A DNA stretch of 64,000 bases from Candidatus Gastranaerophilales bacterium (lineage in GTDB: Bacteria > Cyanobacteriota > Vampirovibrionia > Gastranaerophilales > Gastranaerophilaceae), in the NCBI GenBank assembly GCA_944325875.1, contig CALVBU010000001.1, positions 1 through 64,000 on the forward strand, given 5' to 3'. The translations under genes and the position numbers were made by a program. The first letter of the stretch is position 1; each line of letters opens with the position of its first letter. The notes under the pieces are model-generated. The model was not told the origin of the DNA and ran no database searches. It was given only the letters and a program-made list of their open reading frames with translations. Shown here piece by piece: positions 7,994-17,405 of this stretch.

Positions 7994-10375
7994 CTATATA
8001 TCAAGTCCACTAAACATTTGGAGTGACGTAACTTTTTGTAAGTATGGAAAGTTATTAATATTATTTGTTTTTAAAAAGTCGATAGCTTCATTTCTGGCAA
8101 GCTCAAGAATTTTTGCATCTCTTACAATATCAGAAATAATCAAATCTGGCAGACCGCTTTGTCTTGTACCCAAAAATTCGCCAGGTCCTCTTAGTTGTAA
8201 ATCTTTTTCAGCAATTACAAAACCATCGTTAGTTTGGGTCATTATGTTTAGGCGTTCTTTTGTTTCTTGTGAACGAGTTGAGCTTACTAATATACAGTAA
8301 GATTGAAGTTGATTACGTCCAACTCTACCTCTTAACTGATGTAATTGAGAAAGGCCAAAACGTTCTGCATTTTCTATCACCATAACGGTTGCGTTAGGGA
8401 CGTCAACACCTACTTCAACTACTGTGGTTGAGACAAGGATGTCATATTTTTTATTTTTAAAGTCATCCATGACTTTTTCTTTTTCGTCATTTTTTAATTT
8501 TCCATGCAAAAGCCCTATTTTAAATTGTGGAAATATTTCTTGTTGAAGTTTTTCAGCTTCAATCGTAGCTGCTTTTGCCGAAAGTGTTTCACTTTCTTCT
8601 ATCAAAGGATATACAACATAAGCTTGTCGTCCTGCTTCAATTTCTTTTTTTATTAATTCATAAACTTGCTTGTGCGAGCTTGTGAGTGAAGTTATTATTG
8701 GCTTTCTCCCCTTTGGAAGTTCATCTATTACAGTTAAATCAAGATCTCCGTGCACAGTCATTGCAAGTGTTCTTGGAATTGGGGTTGCTGTCATAGTAAG
8801 AATTTGCGGGTTTTGAGATTTCTTTTTAAGTATGTTTCTCTGTTTTACTCCAAATCTGTGTTGTTCATCTACTACAATTGCGCCTAAATTATTAAATTCT
8901 ATATTGTCTTGAATTAAAGCATGGGTTCCTACTGCAATATTGGTTTGGCCATTTCGTAGATCTGTTTGAAATTTCTCTCTAACCTTTTTGCCTTGGCTTC
9001 CAAGAAACAGCCCTACACTTAGCCCTAACGGTGTTAACCATTGAACTAAGTTATTATAATGCTGTTGTGCAAGAATTTCTGTCGGTGCCATTAGAGCTCC
9101 TTGGTATCCGTTTTCAATACCTGCTAGCAACATTATGCAAGCAACAACAGTTTTCCCGCTGCCTACATCGCCTTGTAGTAGTCTTGCCATTGGATGTTCA
9201 GAGTTTAAGTCATGTAAAATTTCATTTACAGCCTTTTTTTGTCCGCTGGTTAATTCAAATGGAAGACTTTCGATAAATTGTTGTACCAGGCCGTTTTCTT
9301 CTATTGTTAGTGATATTGCAGAATGCTTGTTGTTTTCATCACGAATTCTTATAAGTTTTAGTTGAACTAAAAAGAGTTCTTCGAAAATAAGACTAAATCT
9401 TGCTCTTTCTAGTGACTCTATACTTTCTGGAAAATGGATTTGCTCTACTGCATCTTGTTTATCCATAATTCCAAGACGTGTTCTAATTTCATCAGGAATA
9501 ATATTTTTTATGTGGCTTTTGTATAATTGAATGGCATTGAATATCGCTTTTCTAAGTGTTTTAATACTCAAGTCTTCGCATACAGTGTAAATGGGAACAA
9601 TTCTTGCCATGTTAAGATTTGTTGTATTACCTTCAAGAAATTCTCCTGTCATGATTGAATATGTAGGCTTGTCTATTGTTAGTTTATGGTCATAGTTATT
9701 AATTTTAACTGTGCCGGATACCATAATACCGGCATTTACAGGGAATTGAGCTTTTGTCCTTTCCAATATAAATCTGTTGGACTTTGCATTAAAAAAGCTT
9801 AGTTCAATATTTCCAGTTTCGTCTGCTATTTTTACTTTAACTACAGAAAGATTATTTCTTGTATTAAATGCAGATACAGATTTTATGTATCCGAATACTG
9901 TAGTATTTTCACCTTCTCTTAACTGTTTGATTAGCGTTCTTGATGAATAATCTATATGTTTTTTCGGGAAATAGCACATTAAGTCATTTGCGGTGTAAAT
10001 GCCGAGCTTATTTAATTTGTATGCTACTTTTGGTCCTACTCCTTTTACATACATTACATCAACTTCGTTTGGGTTTTTAGGAATTTCACTATCCTCTTTT
10101 GGTATTGGTTTTTCAGCAGTTTGAATTTCTGACTTGATTACTTTAATTAGTCTATCAATAGATTTGCGTCTTTCATTTAGGGATGCGTATGGATAGTGCT
10201 CAAATGCTTCAATAATTACAGCCCAACGTGGATTTTTTTGAGTTGATTTGTATAGCTTTTTTGCTTCATTTTTTATAAATGAAGAAAAGCTTTGAGATTT
10301 ACCTCGAATATCTATATATTTATGTTTTATCTCAACATCAATAGCTATTTTTAGTTTATCAAGGTTTTCAATCAT
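7994..10375 (-). CDS. recG: ATP-dependent DNA helicase RecG
   Basis: A 793-residue RecG, the monomeric SF2 helicase that reverses stalled replication forks and branch-migrates Holliday junctions. Order: an N-terminal extension of about 100 residues, a helix-hairpin-helix-like VKGVGPKVAYKLNKLGI, the OB-fold wedge domain, then helicase motifs Walker A (LLQGDVGSGKTVVA), DEQH, TATPIPRT, and the C-terminal domain with GRVGR and LQLRGPGEFLGTRQSGLPD. E. coli RecG is about 690 residues; the N-terminal extension resembles cyanobacterial RecG. The ATG overlaps the stop of the upstream cyclase gene by 8 bp, so translation is probably coupled. Confidence 0.97.
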   Translation of the reverse strand: MIENLDKLKIAIDVEIKHKYIDIRGKSQSFSSFIKNEAKKLYKSTQKNPRWAVIIEAFEHYPYASLNERRKSIDRLIKVIKSEIQTAEKPIPKEDSEIPKNPNEVDVMYVKGVGPKVAYKLNKLGIYTANDLMCYFPKKHIDYSSRTLIKQLREGENTTVFGYIKSVSAFNTRNNLSVVKVKIADETGNIELSFFNAKSNRFILERTKAQFPVNAGIMVSGTVKINNYDHKLTIDKPTYSIMTGEFLEGNTTNLNMARIVPIYTVCEDLSIKTLRKAIFNAIQLYKSHIKNIIPDEIRTRLGIMDKQDAVEQIHFPESIESLERARFSLIFEELFLVQLKLIRIRDENNKHSAISLTIEENGLVQQFIESLPFELTSGQKKAVNEILHDLNSEHPMARLLQGDVGSGKTVVACIMLLAGIENGYQGALMAPTEILAQQHYNNLVQWLTPLGLSVGLFLGSQGKKVREKFQTDLRNGQTNIAVGTHALIQDNIEFNNLGAIVVDEQHRFGVKQRNILKKKSQNPQILTMTATPIPRTLAMTVHGDLDLTVIDELPKGRKPIITSLTSSHKQVYELIKKEIEAGRQAYVVYPLIEESETLSAKAATIEAEKLQQEIFPQFKIGLLHGKLKNDEKEKVMDDFKNKKYDILVSTTVVEVGVDVPNATVMVIENAERFGLSQLHQLRGRVGRNQLQSYCILVSSTRSQETKERLNIMTQTNDGFVIAEKDLQLRGPGEFLGTRQSGLPDLIISDIVRDAKILELARNEAIDFLKTNNINNFPYLQKVTSLQMFSGLDI

Positions 10376-12317
10376 TTTGGCTTAACCTTAAGACTTCATA
10401 AATATCCATTTTCTTGGCTTTTCCACGTATTTGGACTTCACTTATTTTAATTACGTCAGCAATTGAACTTACGTATGAGTATGTTGAACTGCTGATTAAA
10501 AAATTTGTTCTATAGACTTTGTTGTAGCTTTCTATACGGCTGGCAAGGTTTACCGTGTCTCCGATTACTGTATATTCAAGACGCTTTTCAGAACCTATAT
10601 TTCCAACAAAAGCTTCTCCAGTATTAATTCCAATACCGATTTCAATTTTTGGTTTTCCTTCAAAAAGCCACTTGTCTTGAAGTCTATCGACAGTTTTTAA
10701 CATTTCGTAAGCACATTTTACAGCATTTTGTGGATGGTTTATATCTTGTATTGGTTCTCCAAAAATTGCCATAACCGCGTCCCCGATAAATTTATTTATA
10801 ACTCCGTTGTATTTGGTAATTATTGGTTCGATTTCTGTAAAATATTCATTCAAGATAACGGAGACTTCTTCTGCTGTCATTTTTTCACTCATGCTTGTGA
10901 AGCCTCGAATATCAGCGAATAAAACAGTTACGTTAGCACGTTTACCTCCCAATTTTATGTCATCAATGTTTTGTACAACATTTTTCATAATATCTTGAGA
11001 TAGGTATTTACCCATTGCTTGTTTAATTTTTTCTTTATTTTTTCCTTCTTGCAAAAATCTATACGAGTATCCAAATATAGTTGTAAGAAGCTGTATTGCT
11101 AATGGTGTAATGATGTTTACTGCAATTCCATTGCGATAGCATAAAAAGCTGAAGACTGTATATAGTCCAGCAACAAAGATAATTAGTCCTAAAGATACAA
11201 AATAAGTGAATTTACTAATTAGTATGAACGTAATTAGTGAGATTGTGATAAGAATTGCTAAATCAAAGAAAAAGCATGTTTGTTTTAGAAATTCATTGTT
11301 AACAAGATTGTCGAGGTTTGTAGCTTGAATATCAACTCCAGGATGCTTTTGCTGCATTGGGGTAGGAATGGCGTCTTCAAGTGCTAAAGCTGCTGCTTTG
11401 GCATTAGCACCCACAAACACAATCTTTCCATTAAATTCAGATGGATCGATAATAGGCTTTTTCCCCTGCTTTATTAACTCTAAAGACTTTATGACATCAA
11501 TTGCAGAGTATTTTTTATGCGAATATGCATTATCTGAAAGTTTATAATAATTTATTAGTGTTTGAATCCCTTTTGAATTCGGTACTGCTTGTATATTTAA
11601 TCCTGTTTTATCAACTACTATTCTGTCAGGATATACCGTAACGTCTTTGGTATCGTTTAGAGCCAAGTACATGCGTAATCCTAGTGATGGATAATAGACT
11701 CCATTTACCGATACAATTTGATCCATATATGTCAAGTATCCGTTATGGTTTTGGGATACATTTACAGAGCCTGTCATTTTTACTGCATCGAAGTATGGCT
11801 TGGGAAATTTGGATATACTTCTATATCTTCCATAGTCGTATGGTGAAAATGTTAGTTTTATGTTCGTTCCAAATTTATCTTTGAAAACTTTATCATATGC
11901 TTTGTCTGCTTCATTCTCATATGCGTATTGTTGCGGGCTAAAACCAACAACTAGATTTGGAACTTTTGATATTGTATTGAAAAAATATTTATCAGAATCA
12001 GGATTATCTTTGTCCAGTGTTGTTAAAATAGCATCGTAGCCTATTAACTTGGCTTTTGTGTAAGTGTTGAGGTATTCCAAAATTTTTGCATAATATTCTC
12101 TTGGCCAAGGCCATCTGTGATATTCTATTGATTTGTCATCAATTACAATTACTGCAATATTAGGGTCTCCCGGTTTATTTGCAATAAAGTTTTTTATCAT
12201 AAAATTATAGGCGTTTGGTTCCAATAAGCTCCACGAAAGACCTATCACTATTATTGACAAAAATATATGTAAAAAGAATGATTTTATAAAAAACGATTTA
12301 TTTTTAAATATTTTCAT
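10368..12317 (-). CDS. CHASE2-domain class III adenylate/guanylate cyclase
   Basis: About 650 residues. One N-terminal membrane helix is followed by an extracytoplasmic CHASE2 sensor domain (starting IAVIVIDDKSIEYHRWPWPRE), then three closely spaced membrane helices (about 350-420), then a class III cyclase domain. Metal-binding aspartates are visible in VLFADIRGFTSMSEKM and IGDAVMAIFGEP, with the transition-state block YTVIGDTVNLASRIES. It should make cAMP (or cGMP) from ATP/GTP in response to an external signal. The start is ambiguous: I use the ATG at 12317, 15 bp inside the longest frame, which begins with TTG at 12332. It is co-transcribed with recG, with an 8-bp overlap. Confidence 0.92.
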   Translation of the reverse strand: MKIFKNKSFFIKSFFLHIFLSIIVIGLSWSLLEPNAYNFMIKNFIANKPGDPNIAVIVIDDKSIEYHRWPWPREYYAKILEYLNTYTKAKLIGYDAILTTLDKDNPDSDKYFFNTISKVPNLVVGFSPQQYAYENEADKAYDKVFKDKFGTNIKLTFSPYDYGRYRSISKFPKPYFDAVKMTGSVNVSQNHNGYLTYMDQIVSVNGVYYPSLGLRMYLALNDTKDVTVYPDRIVVDKTGLNIQAVPNSKGIQTLINYYKLSDNAYSHKKYSAIDVIKSLELIKQGKKPIIDPSEFNGKIVFVGANAKAAALALEDAIPTPMQQKHPGVDIQATNLDNLVNNEFLKQTCFFFDLAILITISLITFILISKFTYFVSLGLIIFVAGLYTVFSFLCYRNGIAVNIITPLAIQLLTTIFGYSYRFLQEGKNKEKIKQAMGKYLSQDIMKNVVQNIDDIKLGGKRANVTVLFADIRGFTSMSEKMTAEEVSVILNEYFTEIEPIITKYNGVINKFIGDAVMAIFGEPIQDINHPQNAVKCAYEMLKTVDRLQDKWLFEGKPKIEIGIGINTGEAFVGNIGSEKRLEYTVIGDTVNLASRIESYNKVYRTNFLISSSTYSYVSSIADVIKISEVQIRGKAKKMDIYEVLRLSQND

Positions 12318-12378
12318 GTTCACAAATCCCAATATCCTTATCTTTATGATATAATAAATTTTAAAAAAGGGATAGAAT

Positions 12379-12987
12379 ATGACAAAAAATTTAATTAATC
12401 TTTTGGCTCAGGAAAGAGTTTTTCCTATTATTAGGAAGTCAAATCCTCAGGAAGTATTAGATATCGCACATGCATTAATTGATGGCGGAGTTAAAGTTCT
12501 TGAGATAAATGTTGAAAATCCTGAGATTTATAAAACAATTGAGGAAATCTCAAAAGATGCAGTGGTTTGCGCAGGAGGAATAATCACATCTTTGCAAGCG
12601 AAATCTGCACTTCTTTCAGGTGTTAAAATTTTATCATCACCTGTTTTTCATATGAATCTTGTAAAGTTCTCTAAAGATAAACAAATGCCTTTTATTGCTG
12701 GGGCGTCTACTGCTAATGAAGCTTATGATGCATGGAAGGCTAGAGTTCCTCTAATAAAACTATATCCTATAAGAGCACTTGGAGGACCTTTATACGTTGA
12801 AGATTTATTGAGACCAATGCCGTTTTTAAATGTTCTAGCTCAAGGTAATGTTAAATTATCAGAAGTTAAAGATTATATAAAAGCCGGAGCTTTTGCTGTT
12901 GGTGTAGGACGCGATTTTTATGAAGGTTATTCTTATTCTGAAATTACTAAACGCGCAGAATCTATAATTAAGGAATTGAAGGATTAG
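12379..12987 (+). CDS. eda: KDPG/KHG aldolase
   Basis: A 202-residue class I aldolase of the Eda family, cleaving 2-keto-3-deoxy-6-phosphogluconate to pyruvate and glyceraldehyde-3-phosphate. Seen: ERVFPIIRKSNPQEVL at the start, the VLEINVENP segment that carries the catalytic Glu (often EVTLRTP in relatives), CAGGIIT, SPVFHMNLV, GASTANEA and the Schiff-base Lys segment PLIKLYPI. AAGGGA is the ribosome site. It is followed after 1 bp by a KdgK-like kinase, so the two form the lower Entner-Doudoroff branch from keto-deoxy-gluconate. Confidence 0.92.
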   Translation: MTKNLINLLAQERVFPIIRKSNPQEVLDIAHALIDGGVKVLEINVENPEIYKTIEEISKDAVVCAGGIITSLQAKSALLSGVKILSSPVFHMNLVKFSKDKQMPFIAGASTANEAYDAWKARVPLIKLYPIRALGGPLYVEDLLRPMPFLNVLAQGNVKLSEVKDYIKAGAFAVGVGRDFYEGYSYSEITKRAESIIKELKD

Positions 12988-12988
12988 T

Positions 12989-13930
12989 ATGGAAGAAAAA
13001 CTGGATGTTATTGCAATAGGAGAAAGCTTGATAGAATTATCAAGTGATTCAAAGCTATGCAGTTCAGATTGTTTATATAAATATTATGGTGGTGATGCTT
13101 TAGCTACCGCAATTGCTGCATTACGTGCAGGTTCAAAAGTCGGTTTTATAACAAGAGTCGGAAACGATGTGTTTAAAGATTTTCTTATGGATAGTTGGCA
13201 ATCTGAAGGGTTGGACATCTCTAAGGTTAAGCTTGCGAATGAACCAAACGGGCTTTATTTCATTGCAAGACCTAGTGCTGAAGAAAAAGAACTTTCTTAT
13301 TATCGCCGTAGAATTGCTCCTTCTAAGTTATCGATTGAAGACATTTCTGAAGAATATATTCTTAGTTCTAAATCTTTATATTCTTCGGGTACTACGATGT
13401 CTTTATCTTTATCTGCCTCTGAAGCTGTTCTAAAATCTTTTAAAATTGCCAAAGATAATAATTTAACAACTGCTTTTGATCCAAATTATTCAGCTCGTCT
13501 TACCACACCTGAAGATGCCAGGGAAAATTTTAATTCAATTATTCCTTATGTAGATATTTTGTTTATGAATGATAAGTATGATACTACGAATATTTTGGAA
13601 ATTGATTCAGCTGAAAATATAATTAAACGAATTTGGGATTTAGGAGTTTCAACTGTAATAATTAAATCAAGTCAAAAAGGCGGGTATTACACCGGTTATA
13701 GCGGCAATGTATATTTTACGGAATTTTATACAAAAGATATTGTTGATACAACATGTTCCGGTGATGCTTTTAATGGAGGCTATTTGCATGCTATCACTCA
13801 TGGATATAATCCGATGGAAGCTGTTAAGTTTGCTTCTGTAATTGCAGGCCTTCAAGCTAAAGGAATCGGTGCTATTAAGTCTATTCCTTATAAAGATGAA
13901 ATTGAAAGAATTTTTAATGAGGTTAAGTAA
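12989..13930 (+). CDS. kdgK: PfkB-family sugar kinase, probably 2-keto-3-deoxygluconate kinase
   Basis: A 313-residue ribokinase-fold (PfkB) kinase. Seen: DVIAIGESLIEL at the start, GGDALATAIAALRAGSKVGFITRVGNDVFKDF (signature 1 region), and DTTCSGDAFNGGYLHA near residue 250 with the catalytic Asp. Specificity is inferred from the adjacent KDPG aldolase, whose substrate it would make from 2-keto-3-deoxygluconate; sequence alone would allow another sugar. It overlaps the next gene by one base (TAATG), indicating an operon eda-kdgK-csaB. Confidence 0.85.
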   Translation: MEEKLDVIAIGESLIELSSDSKLCSSDCLYKYYGGDALATAIAALRAGSKVGFITRVGNDVFKDFLMDSWQSEGLDISKVKLANEPNGLYFIARPSAEEKELSYYRRRIAPSKLSIEDISEEYILSSKSLYSSGTTMSLSLSASEAVLKSFKIAKDNNLTTAFDPNYSARLTTPEDARENFNSIIPYVDILFMNDKYDTTNILEIDSAENIIKRIWDLGVSTVIIKSSQKGGYYTGYSGNVYFTEFYTKDIVDTTCSGDAFNGGYLHAITHGYNPMEAVKFASVIAGLQAKGIGAIKSIPYKDEIERIFNEVK

Positions 13931-14949
13931 TGGGTAAAAATGTAGCCGTATCTGGTTATTATGGATTTGATAATTTTGGAGATGATGCAATTTTAGCTTG
14001 TATCGTGGATTATTTAAGATCTCGTGGTTCAAATGTCGCTGTTATTTCAAATAATCCTAAAAAGACATCTGCATTGTATCAAGTTTTTTCTGTTAAGAAT
14101 TTTAATTTGTTGGCTGTTTTTGCTCTTCTAGCTAATTCTGATGTTCTAATTTCCGGCGGTGGAAGTCTTTTGCAAGACGTAACTAGCTTTAAAAGTTTAT
14201 TTTATTATTCTCTTGTAATTAAAATGGCTCTTGCTTTAAAGAAAAAAGTCATTATTTTTGCACAAGGCATTGGTCCATTACAAAGACCACGCTCTGAAAA
14301 AATGGTTAAAGAAATTCTTTCAAAAGCCTCTTTGATTACTGTACGGGATGAAAAAAGCTTGGAAAGAGTTAAAAGTTGGGGATTGAATGCAACTCTAGTT
14401 AATGATCCGGTATTCTCTTTAGATTTACCACGTCATGAACAGGATTCAGGTATAGTTGGTGTTCAACTCCGTGATTGTAAAACGATGAATGATTTATTGC
14501 TTAATCAGTTAGCTGACAAGATTGTAAGTGAATTTTCTGATAAAAAAATTGAAATTTACTCTTTCCAAAAAAGTATTGATTTAAAAATTTGTAAGATTTT
14601 TGAAAAAATGTTAAAGCTAAGAAATCCGGAAATTCAAACTGAAGTTTTGCATTCACTTTCACAGGTTGATTTTATGATTAAAATTTCTAAGCTTGACTAT
14701 ATGATAGCAATGCGTTTTCACGCTGTTCTTGTTGCTTTAAAATGTGGGGTTAAGACTCTAGCTATTAATTATGATGCAAAGGTTATGAAACTTGCATACG
14801 AAGCTTTAATCCCAATTTTAACAATGAATGGTGATGATGACTATGATGTAGCATTCGAAAAGATGAAAGCTTTGGATTCTAATAAGATTCTTGCATTTGC
14901 GAATAACAAGCCTTTTGAATGGAACTTATTTGAAAAATTTTTAGTATAG
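13930..14949 (+). CDS. csaB: Polysaccharide pyruvyl transferase, CsaB-like
   Basis: A 339-residue member of the polysaccharide pyruvyl transferase family (PS_pyruv_trans, CsaB subgroup). It adds pyruvate ketals from PEP to cell-wall polysaccharide, the anchor for SLH-domain S-layer proteins in several bacteria. Seen: VSGYYGFDNFGDDAILA, ISGGGSLLQDVTSFKSLFYY, FAQGIGPLQRPRSEK and the late MRFHAVLVALK block. Its position behind two Entner-Doudoroff genes is odd for a wall enzyme. It converges on the EF-hand gene with only one base between stops and no visible terminator. Confidence 0.88.
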   Translation: MGKNVAVSGYYGFDNFGDDAILACIVDYLRSRGSNVAVISNNPKKTSALYQVFSVKNFNLLAVFALLANSDVLISGGGSLLQDVTSFKSLFYYSLVIKMALALKKKVIIFAQGIGPLQRPRSEKMVKEILSKASLITVRDEKSLERVKSWGLNATLVNDPVFSLDLPRHEQDSGIVGVQLRDCKTMNDLLLNQLADKIVSEFSDKKIEIYSFQKSIDLKICKIFEKMLKLRNPEIQTEVLHSLSQVDFMIKISKLDYMIAMRFHAVLVALKCGVKTLAINYDAKVMKLAYEALIPILTMNGDDDYDVAFEKMKALDSNKILAFANNKPFEWNLFEKFLV

Positions 14950-14950
14950 T

Positions 14951-15892
14951 TTACTCTTTTTCTTCAGTTTTGCCATATAGTCTTGTATATTCATTCCTTA
15001 ATTGAGTATCCATTGAGGTTGAATTAGCATTTGTGAGACCGCTAAATCCAGTTTTTAATTCTTCTGTAGAGATTTTACCATCGCGTTTACCGCTCATTGC
15101 ATCATAAGTACTTAGCAGTGCTCCCATTTCTTTCCAATCGATTTTACCATCACCGTTTTGGTCAATTTTGTCAAATGATGTATTTGCAATCTGTTTGTAA
15201 GCTGCTACTTGTTCTTCTGTAGCATTTTTAGGAAGATCTGCTGATATATTATATTTTAAGTATTCATCTTTTGTTATTTCGTTATCTTTGTTGCCTGATG
15301 TCTCATCCATGTGTGCTATGTATGATTTTGCAAAGTTTGATGTGTATTCTTTGTATTCAGCATCTTTTTCTTTGCCTTCAGCTTTTGCTTCCCAATCTGA
15401 CATTACAAATTGTGTAGTTTTGCCACTTTTAGAATGCTCTTCAAATTGTTTGCCAAGTTCTGTAGGATGATTTGTAAATTTCTCTGCGGCTTTGTTTTCA
15501 GTTGGGTTTAATTTTGTTTGATTATTGAATATATTTTGGAATCCTGGCATAGCTGAAAAATTCATGAAGTTGAACATGCCTCCTGCTCCTTGGGCTTTTA
15601 TTTGTTCACCAAGAGCATATCCTTGTCCGTAAGCTTGTCCAATAGCCATTTGAGATGCATAAGAATCCATCATGCCAAATTGTCCGTAGCAAGCCATAGA
15701 AGGATAACCACCCATCGTGTATCCGCCCATTGGGAACCCTACATAACCACCAAATCCGCCGCAGCCAAAAATACTTCCGCCTCCGCAGTTTGAATTAAGA
15801 GCTTTTGCAGTTGCGTAAAAAGTTCCTGTCTGCAATGTGGATGTACCGATTTTAAGCAGTGTATCGCCTAATTTGTTGAAACTAAAAGCCAT
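14951..15892 (-). CDS. Gly/Tyr/Met-rich protein with EF-hand calcium-binding motifs
   Basis: A 313-residue protein of unknown function. Residues 35-110 are rich in Gly, Tyr, Met and Ala. The C-terminal half contains EF-hand-like loops: DQNGDGKIDWKE fits the DxNxDGxIxxxE pattern exactly, and two weaker loops are seen at ETSGNKDNEITKDEY and GKRDGKISTEE. It probably binds calcium. There is no clear signal peptide. It shares the promoter element found upstream of the 6762, 7853 and 37551 genes, suggesting co-regulation with those surface-type proteins. Confidence 0.8.
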   Translation of the reverse strand: MAFSFNKLGDTLLKIGTSTLQTGTFYATAKALNSNCGGGSIFGCGGFGGYVGFPMGGYTMGGYPSMACYGQFGMMDSYASQMAIGQAYGQGYALGEQIKAQGAGGMFNFMNFSAMPGFQNIFNNQTKLNPTENKAAEKFTNHPTELGKQFEEHSKSGKTTQFVMSDWEAKAEGKEKDAEYKEYTSNFAKSYIAHMDETSGNKDNEITKDEYLKYNISADLPKNATEEQVAAYKQIANTSFDKIDQNGDGKIDWKEMGALLSTYDAMSGKRDGKISTEELKTGFSGLTNANSTSMDTQLRNEYTRLYGKTEEKE

Positions 15893-15918
15893 AATAAATC
15901 CTTATACTATATACTCTA

Positions 15919-15957
15919 TATATAATAAATCTATATTCCCTAAATAATTGCCTTTTT
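15919..15957 (-). promoter_or_regulatory. Shared promoter element, copy 3
   Basis: On the minus strand AAAAAAGGCAAT, 11 bases, then TATAGATTTATTATATA, ending 26 bp before the ATG at 15892. Spacing is identical to copies 1, 2 and 4; the right half is less conserved. Confidence 0.65.
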
Positions 15958-16005
15958 TAACACTATATATTAATATTTCTTAATAATTAAAATTAAAGAA
16001 TGTGA

Positions 16006-16034
16006 TTGACATTTATATATCTTTTAGGTATGAT
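16006..16034 (+). promoter_or_regulatory. Sigma-70 promoter of tRNA-Leu
   Basis: TTGACA (16006-16011), a 17-bp spacer and TATGAT (16029-16034), 27 bp before the mature tRNA 5' end. Confidence 0.85.
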
Positions 16035-16061
16035 TAAGGAGCTTGAAAGATAAATATCCGA

Positions 16062-16148
16062 GCCCTGGTGGCGGAATCGGTAGACGCGTTGGACTTAAAA
16101 TCCAATTGGGTTAATCACTCAGTGCCAGTTCAAGTCTGGCCCAGGGCA
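16062..16148 (+). tRNA. tRNA-Leu (anticodon TAA)
   Basis: The acceptor stem GCCCTGG pairs with CCAGGGC (16141-16147), followed by discriminator A. The anticodon arm TTGGACTTAAAATCCAA places TAA in the loop. A long variable arm, typical of tRNA-Leu, precedes a T-arm with GTTCAAG. The 3' CCA is not encoded. It has its own promoter and terminator. Confidence 0.95.
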
Positions 16149-16151
16149 TAT

Positions 16152-16182
16152 AAAAAAAGAACCATTAAAGGTTCTTTTTTTT
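16152..16182. terminator. tRNA-Leu terminator
   Basis: Stem AAAGAACC (16156-16163) / GGTTCTTT (16170-16177) followed by T8. The flanking A-run could also serve the converging patatin gene. Confidence 0.9.
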
Positions 16183-16198
16183 ACTTATATATATATTT

Positions 16199-17398
16199 TT
16201 ATTTAAATTTACTTATATATTCTTCAAATTCCACTACTTTATCAGAAATTTGAGCTAATAATTGTTCTAACAAGCATGCAATGTATTTTTCATTTTTTAA
16301 TTTAATTTTCCCGAATAATGGTGGAAATATTAAATTTTCATACATAGCATTTTTAAAATCTTTAATTAAATTGTAATCTTTTTTATCAATAATTTGTACA
16401 TAATCACAAAGATAAACAAATAAATCCGCAAGAATGGCTTTCCCTTTTTGAATATTATTTGCAAGAATATTCTTTTTAACTTTTTTTAGTGAACTATAAA
16501 TATATTGATATATTTCTAATAATTTAGCTTTCTTTTTAGGAAGGGTGTTTTTAAAATACTCAATAGTTTGGTCGTAACCTGTTTTAATTAAATATTCTCT
16601 TTTTTCAGCTGCTAAATTAAAATCGACGATGTTTATATCTCCGGTATTGATAACAATGTAATCAAACTTATCTTTATCGTTATAAATATCCATGATAAAT
16701 TCTGTAGCAATAATTGTTGCATAACTGTAAAGCGAGTTAATATATTCAATAGTGTTTTTTTCGTTACCTTCAAAATCACCTTCAAGTCTAAATTCTAGTA
16801 TTCTTTCATCTTCTGGCTGAAGTGATTTTGTTAATTTCCACATAGGAGAACTTTTTTGTAAATCTCCATCAACAAGTACACGATTATTATATTCAAATGG
16901 TTTCATTAAACCTGGCATACTACAGGAAATTCTTATAGCTGTTGCAACTTCGAAATCAGGAGTTTCCGTTTTTGAAAATTCTTTGCATTTAAAACTAGAC
17001 AAATCTGTTGTTATAATAACGAGATTTTTGTCTAAATCATTAAATGTTACAGCTTTATGTGTACCTTTTTTGTAGTTATCGCCATAAAATTTTTTCTCAA
17101 TAGTTTCTCTTAGCCAATCAAGAAAGACTTCACCTTTGCTAAGTGCAAACTGAGGTCCAATAGCAAATTGCAAATCCCTGAATAATTCAAAATTGACTTG
17201 CATAAAAATTTCTTTTAATTCCTCAGCGTTATATCCAACTGCTAAAAGCCCAGCAATAACTGAACCTACAGAAGAACCTGCAATTGTGTTAGGATAAATC
17301 CCTAACTCTTCCATAGCTCTAACGGTTCCGCAATATGCAGCGCCTCTAATTGCGCCTCCGCCAAAAAGGCATGTGTATTTAAATGATTTATTTTCCAT
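16199..17398 (-). CDS. Patatin-like phospholipase
   Basis: A 399-residue patatin-family lipid acyl hydrolase. Seen: the oxyanion block GGGAIRG (13-19), the nucleophile elbow GSSVG with S43, and the catalytic-dyad Asp in VDGDLQKSSP. The C-terminal 200 residues are Lys-rich and helical, with no membrane segment. It is likely a cytoplasmic or membrane-peripheral phospholipase; the substrate is unknown. It follows the membrane protein gene at 17406-18926 by 7 bp, so the two are probably one transcript. Confidence 0.88.
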   Translation of the reverse strand: MENKSFKYTCLFGGGAIRGAAYCGTVRAMEELGIYPNTIAGSSVGSVIAGLLAVGYNAEELKEIFMQVNFELFRDLQFAIGPQFALSKGEVFLDWLRETIEKKFYGDNYKKGTHKAVTFNDLDKNLVIITTDLSSFKCKEFSKTETPDFEVATAIRISCSMPGLMKPFEYNNRVLVDGDLQKSSPMWKLTKSLQPEDERILEFRLEGDFEGNEKNTIEYINSLYSYATIIATEFIMDIYNDKDKFDYIVINTGDINIVDFNLAAEKREYLIKTGYDQTIEYFKNTLPKKKAKLLEIYQYIYSSLKKVKKNILANNIQKGKAILADLFVYLCDYVQIIDKKDYNLIKDFKNAMYENLIFPPLFGKIKLKNEKYIACLLEQLLAQISDKVVEFEEYISKFK

Positions 17399-17405
17399 AT
17401 TGTTA

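Noticed and set aside
13667-14032. 121-codon open frame on the minus strand across the kdgK-csaB junction
   Set aside because: It is antisense to two well-supported, overlapping genes and its translation is low-complexity with no ribosome site.
16068-16253. 61-codon frame starting in tRNA-Leu
   Set aside because: It reads through the tRNA and its terminator; it has no protein-like features.
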